Source: Burkholderiaceae bacterium
GTDB taxonomy: Bacteria > Pseudomonadota > Gammaproteobacteria > Burkholderiales > Burkholderiaceae_F
Direction: 5' to 3'
Length of the DNA stretch: 64,000 nucleotides
NCBI GenBank assembly: GCA_022843955.1
Contig: JALHMQ010000008.1
Span: 1-64,000, forward strand
Both the position numbers and the translations under genes were made by a program. Shown here one piece after another: positions 51,085 to 59,864 of the stretch. Below the pieces are notes generated by a model. That model saw only the letters and a list, made by a program, of their open reading frames with translations, did not search any database and was not told where the DNA came from. The stretch's first letter is position 1. Every line of letters starts with the position of its first letter.

Positions 51085-51684
51085 ATGCGACATGGGCTGC
51101 TCTGGCTGCACCTGGCCAGCGTGGGCGCGCTCGGCGGGTCGATGCTGGTGCTGCTGGTGCTGGCCGACGTGGCCGAGCCGATCTCGCCGCTGACCTTCGG
51201 CGCCGTGCGGCAGGCGATGTCGGTGGCCTCGAGTGCGGTGCTGGTGCCGGCGCTGCTGCTGATGCTGGTGACCGGCTTCCTGCTGGTGGTGGCGCGCCCA
51301 ACGCTGATCGATGCGCGCTGGGTCTGGGCCAAGGCGGCGATCGGCGTGCTGATCGCCGGCCTGGCCTTTCTGCATGTGATTCCGCAGTCCAACCGCGCCA
51401 CCTCGTATGCGGTGCAGTCGGCGGCGGGCAGCGTGATCCAGTCCGCGGCGGGTGGTGCGGCCGGCGCGCGGGCCCCGCTGGATGCCGCGCTGGCCGCGGA
51501 GCGGCGCGGCCGCTGGATCAACCTGCTGCTGGTGTTGGGTGCGCTGGCGATCGCGGTCAGGCGGCCGCGCCTGGGGGCGCCACTGCGGACGCCACTGAGG
51601 TCGCCCACGCCGGTCGATGCCGTGGCGGCGCCGGCCGCATCAGTCGCCCCCGCCGCGACCGAGCCGGCGCAGCGCGTGGATTGA
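51085..51684 (+). CDS. Small membrane protein (DUF2269-like)
   Basis: A 199-residue protein with four membrane helices (HLASVGALGGSMLVLLVL, VPALLLMLVTGFLLVVARP, WVWAKAAIGVLIAGLAFLHV, INLLLVLGALAIAV) and a proline/alanine-rich tail. It looks like the DUF2269 group. CGGAGG precedes the ATG. It lies upstream of the CueR-like regulator in the same direction, but 200 bases apart. Confidence 0.55.
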   Translation: MRHGLLWLHLASVGALGGSMLVLLVLADVAEPISPLTFGAVRQAMSVASSAVLVPALLLMLVTGFLLVVARPTLIDARWVWAKAAIGVLIAGLAFLHVIPQSNRATSYAVQSAAGSVIQSAAGGAAGARAPLDAALAAERRGRWINLLLVLGALAIAVRRPRLGAPLRTPLRSPTPVDAVAAPAASVAPAATEPAQRVD

Positions 51685-51884
51685 CGCGCCGGCAGGTTGC
51701 CCGTGTGACGCGCCGCAGGGGCGCCCGTGCGCCGTCACGCAGCGCGTGATCGCCTACCCCGGGGGCGACGTTCTTTCACCTTGTCCGGCGGGAGGCCCGC
51801 AAATTGCCCCCATGGGTGAGACGACCACAGAGGACCAACATGCCGCGACCCCCCGCAGCGAGCGTCCCAGGAGAGCAGGGAGCG

Positions 51885-52343
51885 ATGGACCCAATGGAGA
51901 GAACACGATCCGATGTTGAGCTGGCTGATGCGCGCCGGCGCGGCTGGCTGAGCATCAAGCAGGCGGCCGAGGCAGCACGCGTGTCGGCCAAGATGATCCG
52001 GCACTACGAGCAGGTCGGCCTGCTGGGCAAGGCCCGCCGGACCACCGCCGGTTACCGCATCTATGACGAGACCGACGTGCAGACGCTGCGCTTCGTGCGG
52101 CGCGCGCGCGACCTGGGCTTCTCGATCAAGGAGATCAGCAATCTGCTGGCCCTGTGGCAGGACAAGGAGCGGTCGAGCCCCGACGTGGCCAAGATGGCCC
52201 AGGAGCACATCTCGCAGCTGGACTCGCGCATCAACGAGCTGCAGGTGATCCGCCGCTCGTTGCAGCACCTGTCCGACAAGGCGCAGGGCGACGACGAGCG
52301 ACCGGAGCATCCGGTGATCGAGGACGTGACGGTCGAGGCCTGA
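51885..52343 (+). CDS. CueR-like MerR regulator lacking metal-binding cysteines
   Basis: A 152-residue MerR regulator of the CueR/HmrR branch (LSIKQAAEAARVSAKMIRHYEQVGLLGKA, RTTAGYRIYDETDVQTLRFVRRARDLGFSIKEI). In copper sensors the C-terminal loop reads CPGDD...DCPI; here it is AQGDDERPEHPVIED, so the first cysteine is Ala and the second is His. It cannot hold copper in the known way. Its promoter would normally have a 19-base spacer; I see no clear target. No copper-transport gene is adjacent. Confidence 0.8.
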   Translation: MDPMERTRSDVELADARRRGWLSIKQAAEAARVSAKMIRHYEQVGLLGKARRTTAGYRIYDETDVQTLRFVRRARDLGFSIKEISNLLALWQDKERSSPDVAKMAQEHISQLDSRINELQVIRRSLQHLSDKAQGDDERPEHPVIEDVTVEA

Positions 52344-52651
52344 ATCCCGCCGCGGGCGGCCGTGCGTCGCCCTGAGCAGTGAGGTCCACGCCCCCCGCGG
52401 CGCGACGGCTCGCCGTCCCCGCCCGGAAAACCTACCCCCTGCCTGCGCGGCGGGTAATCGTCGTGGCTTGTCGGTCACATTTTCATGTGTGTACCTGGGT
52501 GGCGTAGCGAGCCACACCCCGTCACACCACCTTGTTCCGACTGGGCAAGTCTGAACGTGCCTGGGCCCAAGCACGGCCGGCGCGGCAGTGCGACATGTGC
52601 GGCCGGCGGCGGGCGGCTACGCTGCACCCGCCGATCGACCCGGGAGTCCGC
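52344..52651. other. Non-coding stretch
   Basis: No gene seen between the CueR-like regulator and pirin. It should carry the pirin promoter. Confidence 0.4.
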
Positions 52652-53518
52652 GTGAAGCCACGTGAAGTGCAGCGCATCGCCTACGCCACCCGCCTGCGCG
52701 AAGGCGCGGGCTTCGAGGTCCGCCGGGCGTTTCCGCTGCCTGGGCTGGATCAGGTCGATCCGTTCCTGCTGCTCGACGAGATGGGGCCGACCGTCTACGC
52801 ACCGGGCGAGGCGGTGGGCGCGCCCGATCATCCGCACCGCGGCTTCGAGACCGTGACCTATGTGCTGGCAGGCGAGTACCTGCACGAGGACAGCGCCGGC
52901 CACCGCGGCAGCCTCAAGCCGGGTGACGTGCAGTGGATGACCGCCGGCGACGGCGTGATCCACTCGGAGCAGCCGTCGGCGCAGATCAAGGAAGAAGGCG
53001 GCCGCGTGCACGGCTTTCAGCTGTGGGTAAATCTGCCCGCGCGCGACAAGCGCATCGCGCCGCGCTACCAGGACGTGCGCGCCGAGGCGATGCCGACCTG
53101 GCGCAGCGACGACGGCCGCGCCCAGGTGAAAGTGATTGCCGGCCACGTGCTGGGGGTGCAGGCGCAGGCGGAGACGCGCTCGCCGATCACCTTTGTCGAC
53201 GTGGCGCTCGACCCCGGCGCCGAGGTCACGCTCGACATCCCGGCCGCGCAGAACGCCTTCGTCTATGTGTTCAACGGCAGCATGACGGTGGGTGCGCTGG
53301 GCCGCACTGCGCGCGACGGCGACATGGCGATGCTCACCCGCGGCGATACGCTGCCGCTGCGCGGCAAGAGCCCGCGCAGCCGCGCCCTGGTGATCGCCGG
53401 CGAGCCGCTGGACGAGCCGGTGGTGCGCCACGGCCCGTTCGTGATGAACACGGTGGAAGAAGTGCAGGAAGCCATCGCCGACTTCCAGGCCGGCCGCTTC
53501 GGGCAGATCGCGCGCTGA
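52652..53518 (+). CDS. Pirin-family bicupin protein
   Basis: A 288-residue pirin. The metal site of cupin 1 is complete: His60, His62 (APDHPHRGFETVTYVL), His104 and Glu106 (GVIHSEQ). Bacterial pirins are quercetin dioxygenases or redox/metabolic regulators. The start is GTG at 52652 with GGGAG six bases before it; no ATG lies in the expected place. Single-gene unit. Confidence 0.9.
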   Translation: MKPREVQRIAYATRLREGAGFEVRRAFPLPGLDQVDPFLLLDEMGPTVYAPGEAVGAPDHPHRGFETVTYVLAGEYLHEDSAGHRGSLKPGDVQWMTAGDGVIHSEQPSAQIKEEGGRVHGFQLWVNLPARDKRIAPRYQDVRAEAMPTWRSDDGRAQVKVIAGHVLGVQAQAETRSPITFVDVALDPGAEVTLDIPAAQNAFVYVFNGSMTVGALGRTARDGDMAMLTRGDTLPLRGKSPRSRALVIAGEPLDEPVVRHGPFVMNTVEEVQEAIADFQAGRFGQIAR

Positions 53519-53578
53519 GGTCGGCTCGCGCGGGCGCGCGTGACGAGGCTTGGCGGCGGGGTGGGTTGGCAGGGTTGC

Positions 53579-53617
53579 GGGGCGGAGTTGCGCGGCGGAG
53601 TTGCGCGGCGAAGTTGC
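53579..53617. repeat. 13-bp tandem repeat, three copies
   Basis: Three near-identical units GCGGCGGAGTTGC (first and third with one or two changes) between pirin and the TPR protein. It is unlike the other 13-bp array in sequence. Confidence 0.6.
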
Positions 53618-53774
53618 CTGGCAGAGCGGCCCGGTGGGGTGGACTGGCGAGTTCACGGCACCTGCGGATCGATGAGCTGCATCCGATTCGCCCGGTGCTC
53701 CGTACATGGGTCAGCGCATGTCGCGCTCATTGATCGCTTTGAATCAATTTGAACCCATTGAACGGAGAAAACCC

Positions 53775-54233
53775 ATGCAATCGACCCTGATCAGCGCCCT
53801 GTTCGCTGCCCTGCTGCTCGCCGCCGGCACCCCGGCCGCGTATGCCGCCCCCACCGAGACCGCGCCCGCGGAGAACGCCGAGAGTCGCGACTACACCGCC
53901 GGCAAGAAGGCGGTGGCGCGCAAGGACTGGGCAGCGGCGGTGGAGAGCTTTCGCAAGGCGGTTGCCGCCGAGCCGGACAACGCCGATGCCGTCAACATGC
54001 TGGCCTACTCGTATCGCTGGCAGGGCAAGACCGACGAGGCCTTTGCCCACTACGAGCGGGCACTGAAGCTCAACCCCAACCACCGCGGCGCGCTGCATTA
54101 CCAGGGCGTGGCGTTCGTCAAGACCGGCCAGGTGGCGCGGGCGCAGGCCAATCTGACGCGGCTGGAGTCGATCTCCGGCAAGAACGGCGAGGAGTACCGC
54201 GAGCTGGCCAAGGCGATCGCCGAGGCGCGCTGA
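53775..54233 (+). CDS. Secreted TPR-repeat protein
   Basis: A 152-residue exported protein with a signal peptide ending AAYAA. Two to three tetratricopeptide repeats follow (WAAAVESFRKAVAAEPDNADAVNMLAYSYRWQG, DEAFAHYERALKLNPNHRGALHYQGVAFVKTG). It probably acts as a periplasmic scaffold for protein interaction. ACGGAG lies before the ATG. It is convergent with the PepSY gene. Confidence 0.75.
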   Translation: MQSTLISALFAALLLAAGTPAAYAAPTETAPAENAESRDYTAGKKAVARKDWAAAVESFRKAVAAEPDNADAVNMLAYSYRWQGKTDEAFAHYERALKLNPNHRGALHYQGVAFVKTGQVARAQANLTRLESISGKNGEEYRELAKAIAEAR

Positions 54234-54345
54234 CCGGCGCGGCGCACCGTCGCGGCGCCGGCCCCGGGGTGAAGCCAAGGCGCGCTGACGGCACGGTGTC
54301 GCGGCGCCGGCGCCAGCCGCTCGGTGAACCGAAGGCGCGCCGTCC
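54225..54345. repeat. Degenerate direct duplication of about 57 bp
   Basis: Two head-to-tail units each begin AGGCGCGCTGAC and contain GTCGCGGCGCCGGC, then GGTGAA. They lie between the ends of the TPR and PepSY genes and may be a remnant of slippage. Confidence 0.4.
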
Positions 54346-54398
54346 AGCCAGACAGGCGCGCTGCTTTCCACCGCGCGGCCGATGTCGCCGCGTGCGAT

Positions 54399-55676
54399 TC
54401 AATGCGCCGGATCGGGGCCGGACGTCGAACGCGTGCGTAGCGCGGTGGCGCCTGCGCTCTCGGCGCGCACCCCCTCGCCAGCCAAGGCCGGGGAGCCGCA
54501 GTGGGCGGCGGCGCGCGCGAGCGCACGCTCGGCCGCCACGCGTTCACCGCGCCGCTTGCGCAGCCACACCCACAGCCCGGTCACGACCAGCAGCAGTGGG
54601 GCGATGCCGGTGACGAACATCGCCGCCATGCCCACGCTGCCGAACGCGGTGCCGCTGTGCAACGGGAACAGCCAGTGCATCAGCGTCTCGCCGGCGGTGC
54701 GGGTGCGGTCGCTGCGCTCGACCAGGATCTCGCCGGTGCCGGGGTGCATCCACACCAGCGTGTCGCCGAGCCGGTATTCGTCGCCGTCGCCGCGCAGGTA
54801 AAACTGGTAGCCGCTCATCTGGCCGGCGGGCACGCGGATCTCGGTGATCGCCCGCTGCGGGTGGGCACGCTGCACGGTGGCCACCAGCGTGTCGAGCGGT
54901 TGCGGCTGGTCGGTGCTCAGGCGAAACGGCACGGTCGGAAACGACGCCACCTTGGAGAACACGCTGACCAGCTCGCGCACGTAGTTGAGATAGACGAGCG
55001 TGCTGCCGGTGAGCGTGGCCAGCACCAGCAGCAGCGCGATGAGCGTGCCGGCCGAGCGGTGGGTGTCGAAGGCCATGCGGGTGGCCGAGGCGCGCAGGTT
55101 GATCGCCAGCAGACGCCCCCACGCGGCGCGACTGCGCGGCAGCGCCAGCACGATGCCGCTGATTGCCGACGCCAGCAGCAGGAAGCCGGCGATGCCGACG
55201 ATGTTCGAGCCGGACTCGCCCAGCAGCACGTTGCGGTGAAACTCGTAGACGGTCTGCATCGCGTAGCGCGGGGCGAGCGACATGGTCTGCGCCGAGCGCT
55301 GGCCGAGCAGCGCGCCGGTGACCGGATCCATCATCACTTCGGCGCGCGGGTTGCGGATGCGCCTGTCGGTGGTGCGTGCGAGCAGGCGGTAGACGTCGCC
55401 GTCGGCCTGCGGCAGGCGGATGCGCTCCACGTGCGGAAAGCCGCGCTCGCGCGCCAGCGCGACGATCGCGCCCGGCGCCAGGTGCGGGCCGCGGTTGCTG
55501 CTGATAAGCAGGTCTGGATTGAGCCAGGCGTCGATCGGCTCTTCGTAGACGAGGATCGCACCGGTCAGGCCAACCAGCGCAAACCATAGTCCGAGCACGA
55601 TGCCGAGCCAGCGATGGATGCTGAACCAGCGGGAGCGGCGCGGCTCGCGCGCGGTCTTGGTGATCAGGCCTGGCAT
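54399..55676 (-). CDS. PepSY-associated membrane protein
   Basis: A 425-residue protein with four membrane helices in the PepSY-TM arrangement: helix 1 RWLGIVLGLWFALVGLTGAILVYEEPIDAWLNPDL, a central extracytoplasmic PepSY region, helices around GIAGFLLLASAISGIVLALP and TLIALLLVLATLTGSTLVYL, and a C-terminal helix LLLVVTGLWVWLRKRRG. Relatives (PiuB, FoxB) act in iron-siderophore reduction. The longer 1395-residue frame that runs through it is antisense to the peptidase and not real upstream of 55676. Confidence 0.8.
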   Translation of the reverse strand: MPGLITKTAREPRRSRWFSIHRWLGIVLGLWFALVGLTGAILVYEEPIDAWLNPDLLISSNRGPHLAPGAIVALARERGFPHVERIRLPQADGDVYRLLARTTDRRIRNPRAEVMMDPVTGALLGQRSAQTMSLAPRYAMQTVYEFHRNVLLGESGSNIVGIAGFLLLASAISGIVLALPRSRAAWGRLLAINLRASATRMAFDTHRSAGTLIALLLVLATLTGSTLVYLNYVRELVSVFSKVASFPTVPFRLSTDQPQPLDTLVATVQRAHPQRAITEIRVPAGQMSGYQFYLRGDGDEYRLGDTLVWMHPGTGEILVERSDRTRTAGETLMHWLFPLHSGTAFGSVGMAAMFVTGIAPLLLVVTGLWVWLRKRRGERVAAERALARAAAHCGSPALAGEGVRAESAGATALRTRSTSGPDPAH

Positions 55677-55871
55677 GCGTGATGCGCAAGGAGCAGGGTA
55701 GAAGATGACCGCAATGGTAGGCGGGGCAGCGTGCGCGCGTCGACCCTGCAGTGCCGCAAGGGTCGGCACGGGGTGGGTTGCCAGCGCGCCGGACCGTGAC
55801 GCCGCTATCCTCGCGCTCCTTGTGCCGCGCAGGCCGTCAGCGTGGCGTCGCCCTTCACCGTAGAGAACTCC

Positions 55872-58139
55872 ATGCTGCCAACCTGCGTGCGCCACCGCGG
55901 CCGGACCCTGGCTGTCTCCCTGCTCGGCGTCCTGCTGTTGGCCGCCTGCGCAGGCAGCCGCAAGCCGGCACCACCGGCGCCAGCGCCGACACCGGCGCCG
56001 GCAGAAAATCGCGTCGCCGGGGTGGTCATCCCGCCGCCACTGCCGCCGCGGCCGGTGGTCGACAACTTCTACGGCACCGCGGTGGCCGACCCGTACCTGT
56101 TCACCGAGAACACCGCCGACCCGGTGGTGGCGCAGTGGATGCGAGCGCAGGCCGATGCGACCCACGCCGTGCTGGCGCGGCTCCCCGGGCGCGATGCGCT
56201 GCTGGCGCGGCTGCGAGAGATCGATGCGGCGGCGGCGGGCAGCGTGAGCGCGGTGCAGCGCACCGCGGGCGGCCGCCTCTTCTTCAGCCGGCGCGAGCCG
56301 GGCGAGAACCAGTTCAAGCTTGTCTGGCGCGCGGGTGCGGCCGGGCGCGACACCGTGCTGGTCGATCCTGAGGCGCTCGGCCAGGCGGCTGGCAAGCCGC
56401 TCGCGCTGGTCGACTGGAAGCCCTCGCCCGACGGGCGCCGGCTGGCCTACGCGCTGCAGGTGGCGGGCAGCGAGATCGGCGAGGTGCATGTGATCGACGT
56501 CGACAGCGGCCGCGCGCTGGCGCCGCCGATGGACCGCATCCGCTTTGCCTCTATCAACTGGCTCGACAATGGCAGTGGCTTTTTCTTCGCGCGGCTGCGC
56601 GAGGGCTTTGAGACGCTGCCGGCGACCGAACGCTTCGGCGATCGCACCACGCACTTCTTCTCGATCAGGAGCGCGCAGGCGCGGCCGGTATTCAGCGCCA
56701 GCCGCAATGCCGATCTCGGGTTGCCGATCTACGCCGGCGCCAGCATTGCGCAGGTGCCCGGCACGCGCGTGGCGATGGCGCTGGTCACGCTCGGTGTCGA
56801 GCGCAACCGCATGCTGTACCTGGCGGATCTCACCGCGGCCACCGAGGGCCGCGCCACCTGGCGCAAGGTGGTCGACGTGACCGACCAGGCGCGCGTGATC
56901 ACCGTGGACCGAGACTGGATCTACGTGATGACGTCGAACCAGGCGCCGCGTCATCGCGTGTTGCGCACGCCGCTGCGTGCCCCCGCGATGGCCAGGGCCG
57001 AGGTGGTGGTGCCGGCGGGCGAGTCGGTGATCGTCAACATCGCCGCCGCGCGTGATGCGCTGTATGTCACCAGCCGCACTGGCGCGTCGCTGCAGCTCAC
57101 ACGCCGGCCGCATGCGGCGCCGCGCCGCGCCGAGGCCATCGCGCTGCCGTTCGAGGGCAATGTGTCGCTGCTCGATGTCGATGCTCGCCTGCCGGGCGCG
57201 GTGGTGAGCGTGGTCGGTTGGACGCGCGCAGCGCAGCGCTTCCTGCTGCAGCCTGCGGGCGGCAAGCCTGCCGCGCAGTTGACGCCGCTGACGCTGGTCG
57301 CCGCCGGCAGCCTGGATGCGCCACCCGGACTCACGGTGCGGGAGGCGGAGGTCGCCAGCCATGACGGCGTGAAGGTGCCCGTGTCGATCATCGCGCGCAG
57401 CGACGTCAAGCTCGACGGCAGCAATCCCACCGTGCTCTTTGGCTATGGCGCCTACGGCATCACCGAGGATCCGTTCTTCAATCCGCGCCTGCTGGCCTGG
57501 CTGGAGCAGGGCGGCGTGTATGTCTATGCGCACGTGCGCGGCGGCGGCATCCGCGGCACCGAGTGGCATCTGGCGGGCAAGCAGGCGACCAAGCCCAATA
57601 CGTGGCGCGACGGCATCGCGGTGGCGGAGTGGCTGATCGCCAATCGCTACACGTCGCCGCGGCAGTTGTCGATCGTCGGCGGCAGTGCCGGCGGCATCTT
57701 CGTCGGCCGCGCGATCACCGAGAGGCCGGAGCTGTTCGGCGCCGCGGTGCCGCTGGTGGGCGTGATGGACGCCGTGCGCGCCGAGCTCGATCCGAACGGC
57801 CGCGCCAACATCCCGGAGTTCGGCACCGTCGACAACGAGGCGGGCTTTCGCGCGCTGTACGCGATGAGCAGCTACCACCAGGTGCGCGACGGCGTGAGCT
57901 ATCCGGCGGTGCTGCTGGTGCACGGCGTCAACGACACCCGGGTCGCGGTCTGGCAGAGCGTGAAGTTCGCCAACCGCATCGGCAGCGCCACGCGTGGCGG
58001 TCCGGTGCTGATGCGGCTCGACTATCAGCTCGGTCATGGCCAGGGCAGCACCCGCGCGCAGCAGCTGCTGCAGACAGCCGATACCTGGGCGTTCCTGCTT
58101 TGGCAGGCCGGGCGGCCGGGGTTCCAGCCGCGGCCCTAG
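55872..58139 (+). CDS. Prolyl oligopeptidase-family (S9A) lipoprotein
   Basis: A 755-residue serine peptidase. Lipoprotein leader MLPTCVRHRGRTLAVSLLGV with lipobox LAAC. The N-terminal seven-bladed propeller region is followed by the alpha/beta-hydrolase domain with GGSAGG (Ser605), the Asp motif HGVNDTRV and the His motif GHGQG. These enzymes cut short peptides after proline. The start at 55872 is preferred over a GTG 30 bases earlier, which would push the signal peptide inward. Divergent from the PepSY gene. Confidence 0.88.
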   Translation: MLPTCVRHRGRTLAVSLLGVLLLAACAGSRKPAPPAPAPTPAPAENRVAGVVIPPPLPPRPVVDNFYGTAVADPYLFTENTADPVVAQWMRAQADATHAVLARLPGRDALLARLREIDAAAAGSVSAVQRTAGGRLFFSRREPGENQFKLVWRAGAAGRDTVLVDPEALGQAAGKPLALVDWKPSPDGRRLAYALQVAGSEIGEVHVIDVDSGRALAPPMDRIRFASINWLDNGSGFFFARLREGFETLPATERFGDRTTHFFSIRSAQARPVFSASRNADLGLPIYAGASIAQVPGTRVAMALVTLGVERNRMLYLADLTAATEGRATWRKVVDVTDQARVITVDRDWIYVMTSNQAPRHRVLRTPLRAPAMARAEVVVPAGESVIVNIAAARDALYVTSRTGASLQLTRRPHAAPRRAEAIALPFEGNVSLLDVDARLPGAVVSVVGWTRAAQRFLLQPAGGKPAAQLTPLTLVAAGSLDAPPGLTVREAEVASHDGVKVPVSIIARSDVKLDGSNPTVLFGYGAYGITEDPFFNPRLLAWLEQGGVYVYAHVRGGGIRGTEWHLAGKQATKPNTWRDGIAVAEWLIANRYTSPRQLSIVGGSAGGIFVGRAITERPELFGAAVPLVGVMDAVRAELDPNGRANIPEFGTVDNEAGFRALYAMSSYHQVRDGVSYPAVLLVHGVNDTRVAVWQSVKFANRIGSATRGGPVLMRLDYQLGHGQGSTRAQQLLQTADTWAFLLWQAGRPGFQPRP

Positions 58140-58367
58140 GACGCGCGGCGTTGCGCCAAAGGCGCTGCCATGGCGTCGCAACGTGCATGACCGAAGGACC
58201 GTGAACCGTATCGGGGCGTCGTGGCGCTCGCCAAGGGTCCGTCGGCGTCCATGCGCTTCGTCCCGCGGTCTTGTACTGTGTCTTCGTCGATGTCGCGGTG
58301 TCGTCGTCACGAACCGGGTGCAGCGTGGCTGCACCCATGAAGTCGGTCTCTGATCAAAGAAGAAACA

Positions 58368-58886
58368 ATGGAAAAAATTCTCGCGAGCGTTGGTGCGGTT
58401 CTCTACGGCATGCGGTTCACCATGCTCTTTTTCTACGTGGGCTTGGTGGCCATCATCTTCGGCATTCTCGGCAAGTTCCTGTTCGAGACTTACAAGCTGA
58501 TGAATACGCTGCTGTTTGGCCAACTGGAGAAGATCGATCTCATCATCAAGGTGCTGGAGCTGGTGGACATGACGATGGTGGCGCAACTGGTCTGGGTGGT
58601 GGCGCTGGCCGGCGTTTCACTGTTCGTGACCACCGGGCACTTTGACAAGCAGGACATGAAGAAGCCGGACTGGCTGGACCACGTCAATACCTACAACCTG
58701 AAATTGAAACTGGCTTTTGCAATCATTTCCATTTCAGGTGTGCACGCCCTGAAGACCTATCTGAGCGGCGACCTGACCCTGGAGAACGTTCAAGTCGTGA
58801 CCATGGTGGCCGTCATCCACTTCACGTTCGTGCTTTCGGCCATTGGCATTTCGTTCGCAGAGAGGCTGACGAGAGAGCACAAGTGA
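58368..58886 (+). CDS. UPF0114 (YqhA-type) membrane protein
   Basis: A 172-residue protein with four membrane helices, matching UPF0114/YqhA: LYGMRFTMLFFYVGLVAIIFGILGKF, LLFGQLEKIDLIIKVLELVDMTMVAQLVWVVALAGVSLF, and LKLAFAIISISGVHALKTYLSG. It is somewhat AT-richer than its neighbours. The role of the family is unknown. Confidence 0.88.
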   Translation: MEKILASVGAVLYGMRFTMLFFYVGLVAIIFGILGKFLFETYKLMNTLLFGQLEKIDLIIKVLELVDMTMVAQLVWVVALAGVSLFVTTGHFDKQDMKKPDWLDHVNTYNLKLKLAFAIISISGVHALKTYLSGDLTLENVQVVTMVAVIHFTFVLSAIGISFAERLTREHK

Positions 58887-58957
58887 TGCGCCAGTGCGCA
58901 GGGGCGTTCCTCTGAGCGGCCCGGCGCTGACGCGGTTGTTGCTGATCGAAGCAGCGC

Positions 58958-59197
58958 TCAGCGCCCCAGCAGGAAGGTCTGCCGGAACAGCACGCGTGTG
59001 GCGAACAGATGGTCGCCGTTTTCCTTCTTCGCAAAGCCGTTCGAGGTACGGTGCTCGCGAACCTCGAAGCCGTCATATTGACGCGCGACGGTGTACTTCG
59101 GCTCTTCAATTGCGCTGGCCATAGGAGATATCAGTCCCAAGACAACGGCTGCAGCCGCAGCGGAAAAGCACCGCAGGGCGTTCAGCCCGCACTTCAA
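58958..59197 (-). pseudogene. Truncated SOUL haem-binding protein
   Basis: The minus strand has a signal-like helix (FSAAAAAVVLGLISPMASA) followed by AIEEPKYTVARQYDGFEVREH, the N-terminal motif of SOUL/HBP haem-binding proteins. Similarity ends near 59054, and a short unrelated-looking tail ends at 58958. A whole SOUL protein needs about 120 more residues, so a deletion is likely. The start is unclear; TTG at 59197 is the best in-frame candidate. Confidence 0.5.
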
Positions 59198-59549
59198 TGA
59201 CGTGGTGAACGAGACAACCCGGCTCGGCAGGATGAAGTTGACCAGCTTGAACGACTCGACGCTGCCCGCTGATGAAACGGCAGCCCGGCTGGTCGCCGAC
59301 CAAGCCGACAAGCACGTTGAGCGGCACTCAGGGCTGTCAATTCACGGCGAGCGGAAGACTCAAGCGAGCATGTTCGCGCCGACACTCGGCCGCGTTTGTA
59401 CGCCTGCGTACACAAGCAGGCGACGCTGAAACCCGTCATCGCATCGGGCGCCAGTGTGCCTACCGGTCAGCTGCATGTGTCGGGACCGGCAGCGCTGAAG
59501 CTCGGCAAGTGAAACTCGATCGCCGGCCACGATGCGTGTTGGGGCACGC
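59198..59549. other. Non-coding stretch
   Basis: No gene seen upstream of the SOUL fragment; likely debris from the same decayed locus plus the end region of cbpM. Confidence 0.4.
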
Positions 59550-59864
59550 TCAGGAAGCGGCGATGCCTGAGCGCTGCAGTTGCGCACGCAGGCGCTCAAC
59601 CTCGTCGATCAAGTCAAGCATCACGGCCACGCTTTGCAGATTGGCTTCGAAGTCACGCTGCAGCCGGCAGATACGCCGCACACGAGCGAGTTCTTCGCCG
59701 CCGAAGCGCCACGCGGGGTGCTCGACTGCTGGCGCCAGCAGTCCTTCTTCCACCAGCAGGCGGACAAAGGCCGCCTCGATGCCACAGGCCGCAGCGAAGT
59801 CCGCCAGTTCGAGCGCGTGTTCGCCGGTCAGGCATACGCCGACAGCGATAGAAGAGGTGCTCAT
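59550..59864 (-). CDS. cbpM: Chaperone modulator CbpM
   Basis: A 104-residue CbpM-type protein: MerR-like helical motif (FAAACGIEAAFVRLLVEEGLL, EELARVRRICRLQRDFEANLQSVAVMLDLIDEVERLRAQL). CbpM binds and inhibits the J domain of CbpA. The start overlaps the cbpA stop as ATGA, the usual coupled pair. Confidence 0.9.
   Translation of the reverse strand: MSTSSIAVGVCLTGEHALELADFAAACGIEAAFVRLLVEEGLLAPAVEHPAWRFGGEELARVRRICRLQRDFEANLQSVAVMLDLIDEVERLRAQLQRSGIAAS

Noticed and set aside
55677-58586. Upstream part of a 1395-residue minus-strand open frame
   Set aside because: It is exactly antisense to the prolyl oligopeptidase gene, whose catalytic motifs are complete. The frame is open because of GC-rich third codon positions; only the PepSY part below 55676 is real.
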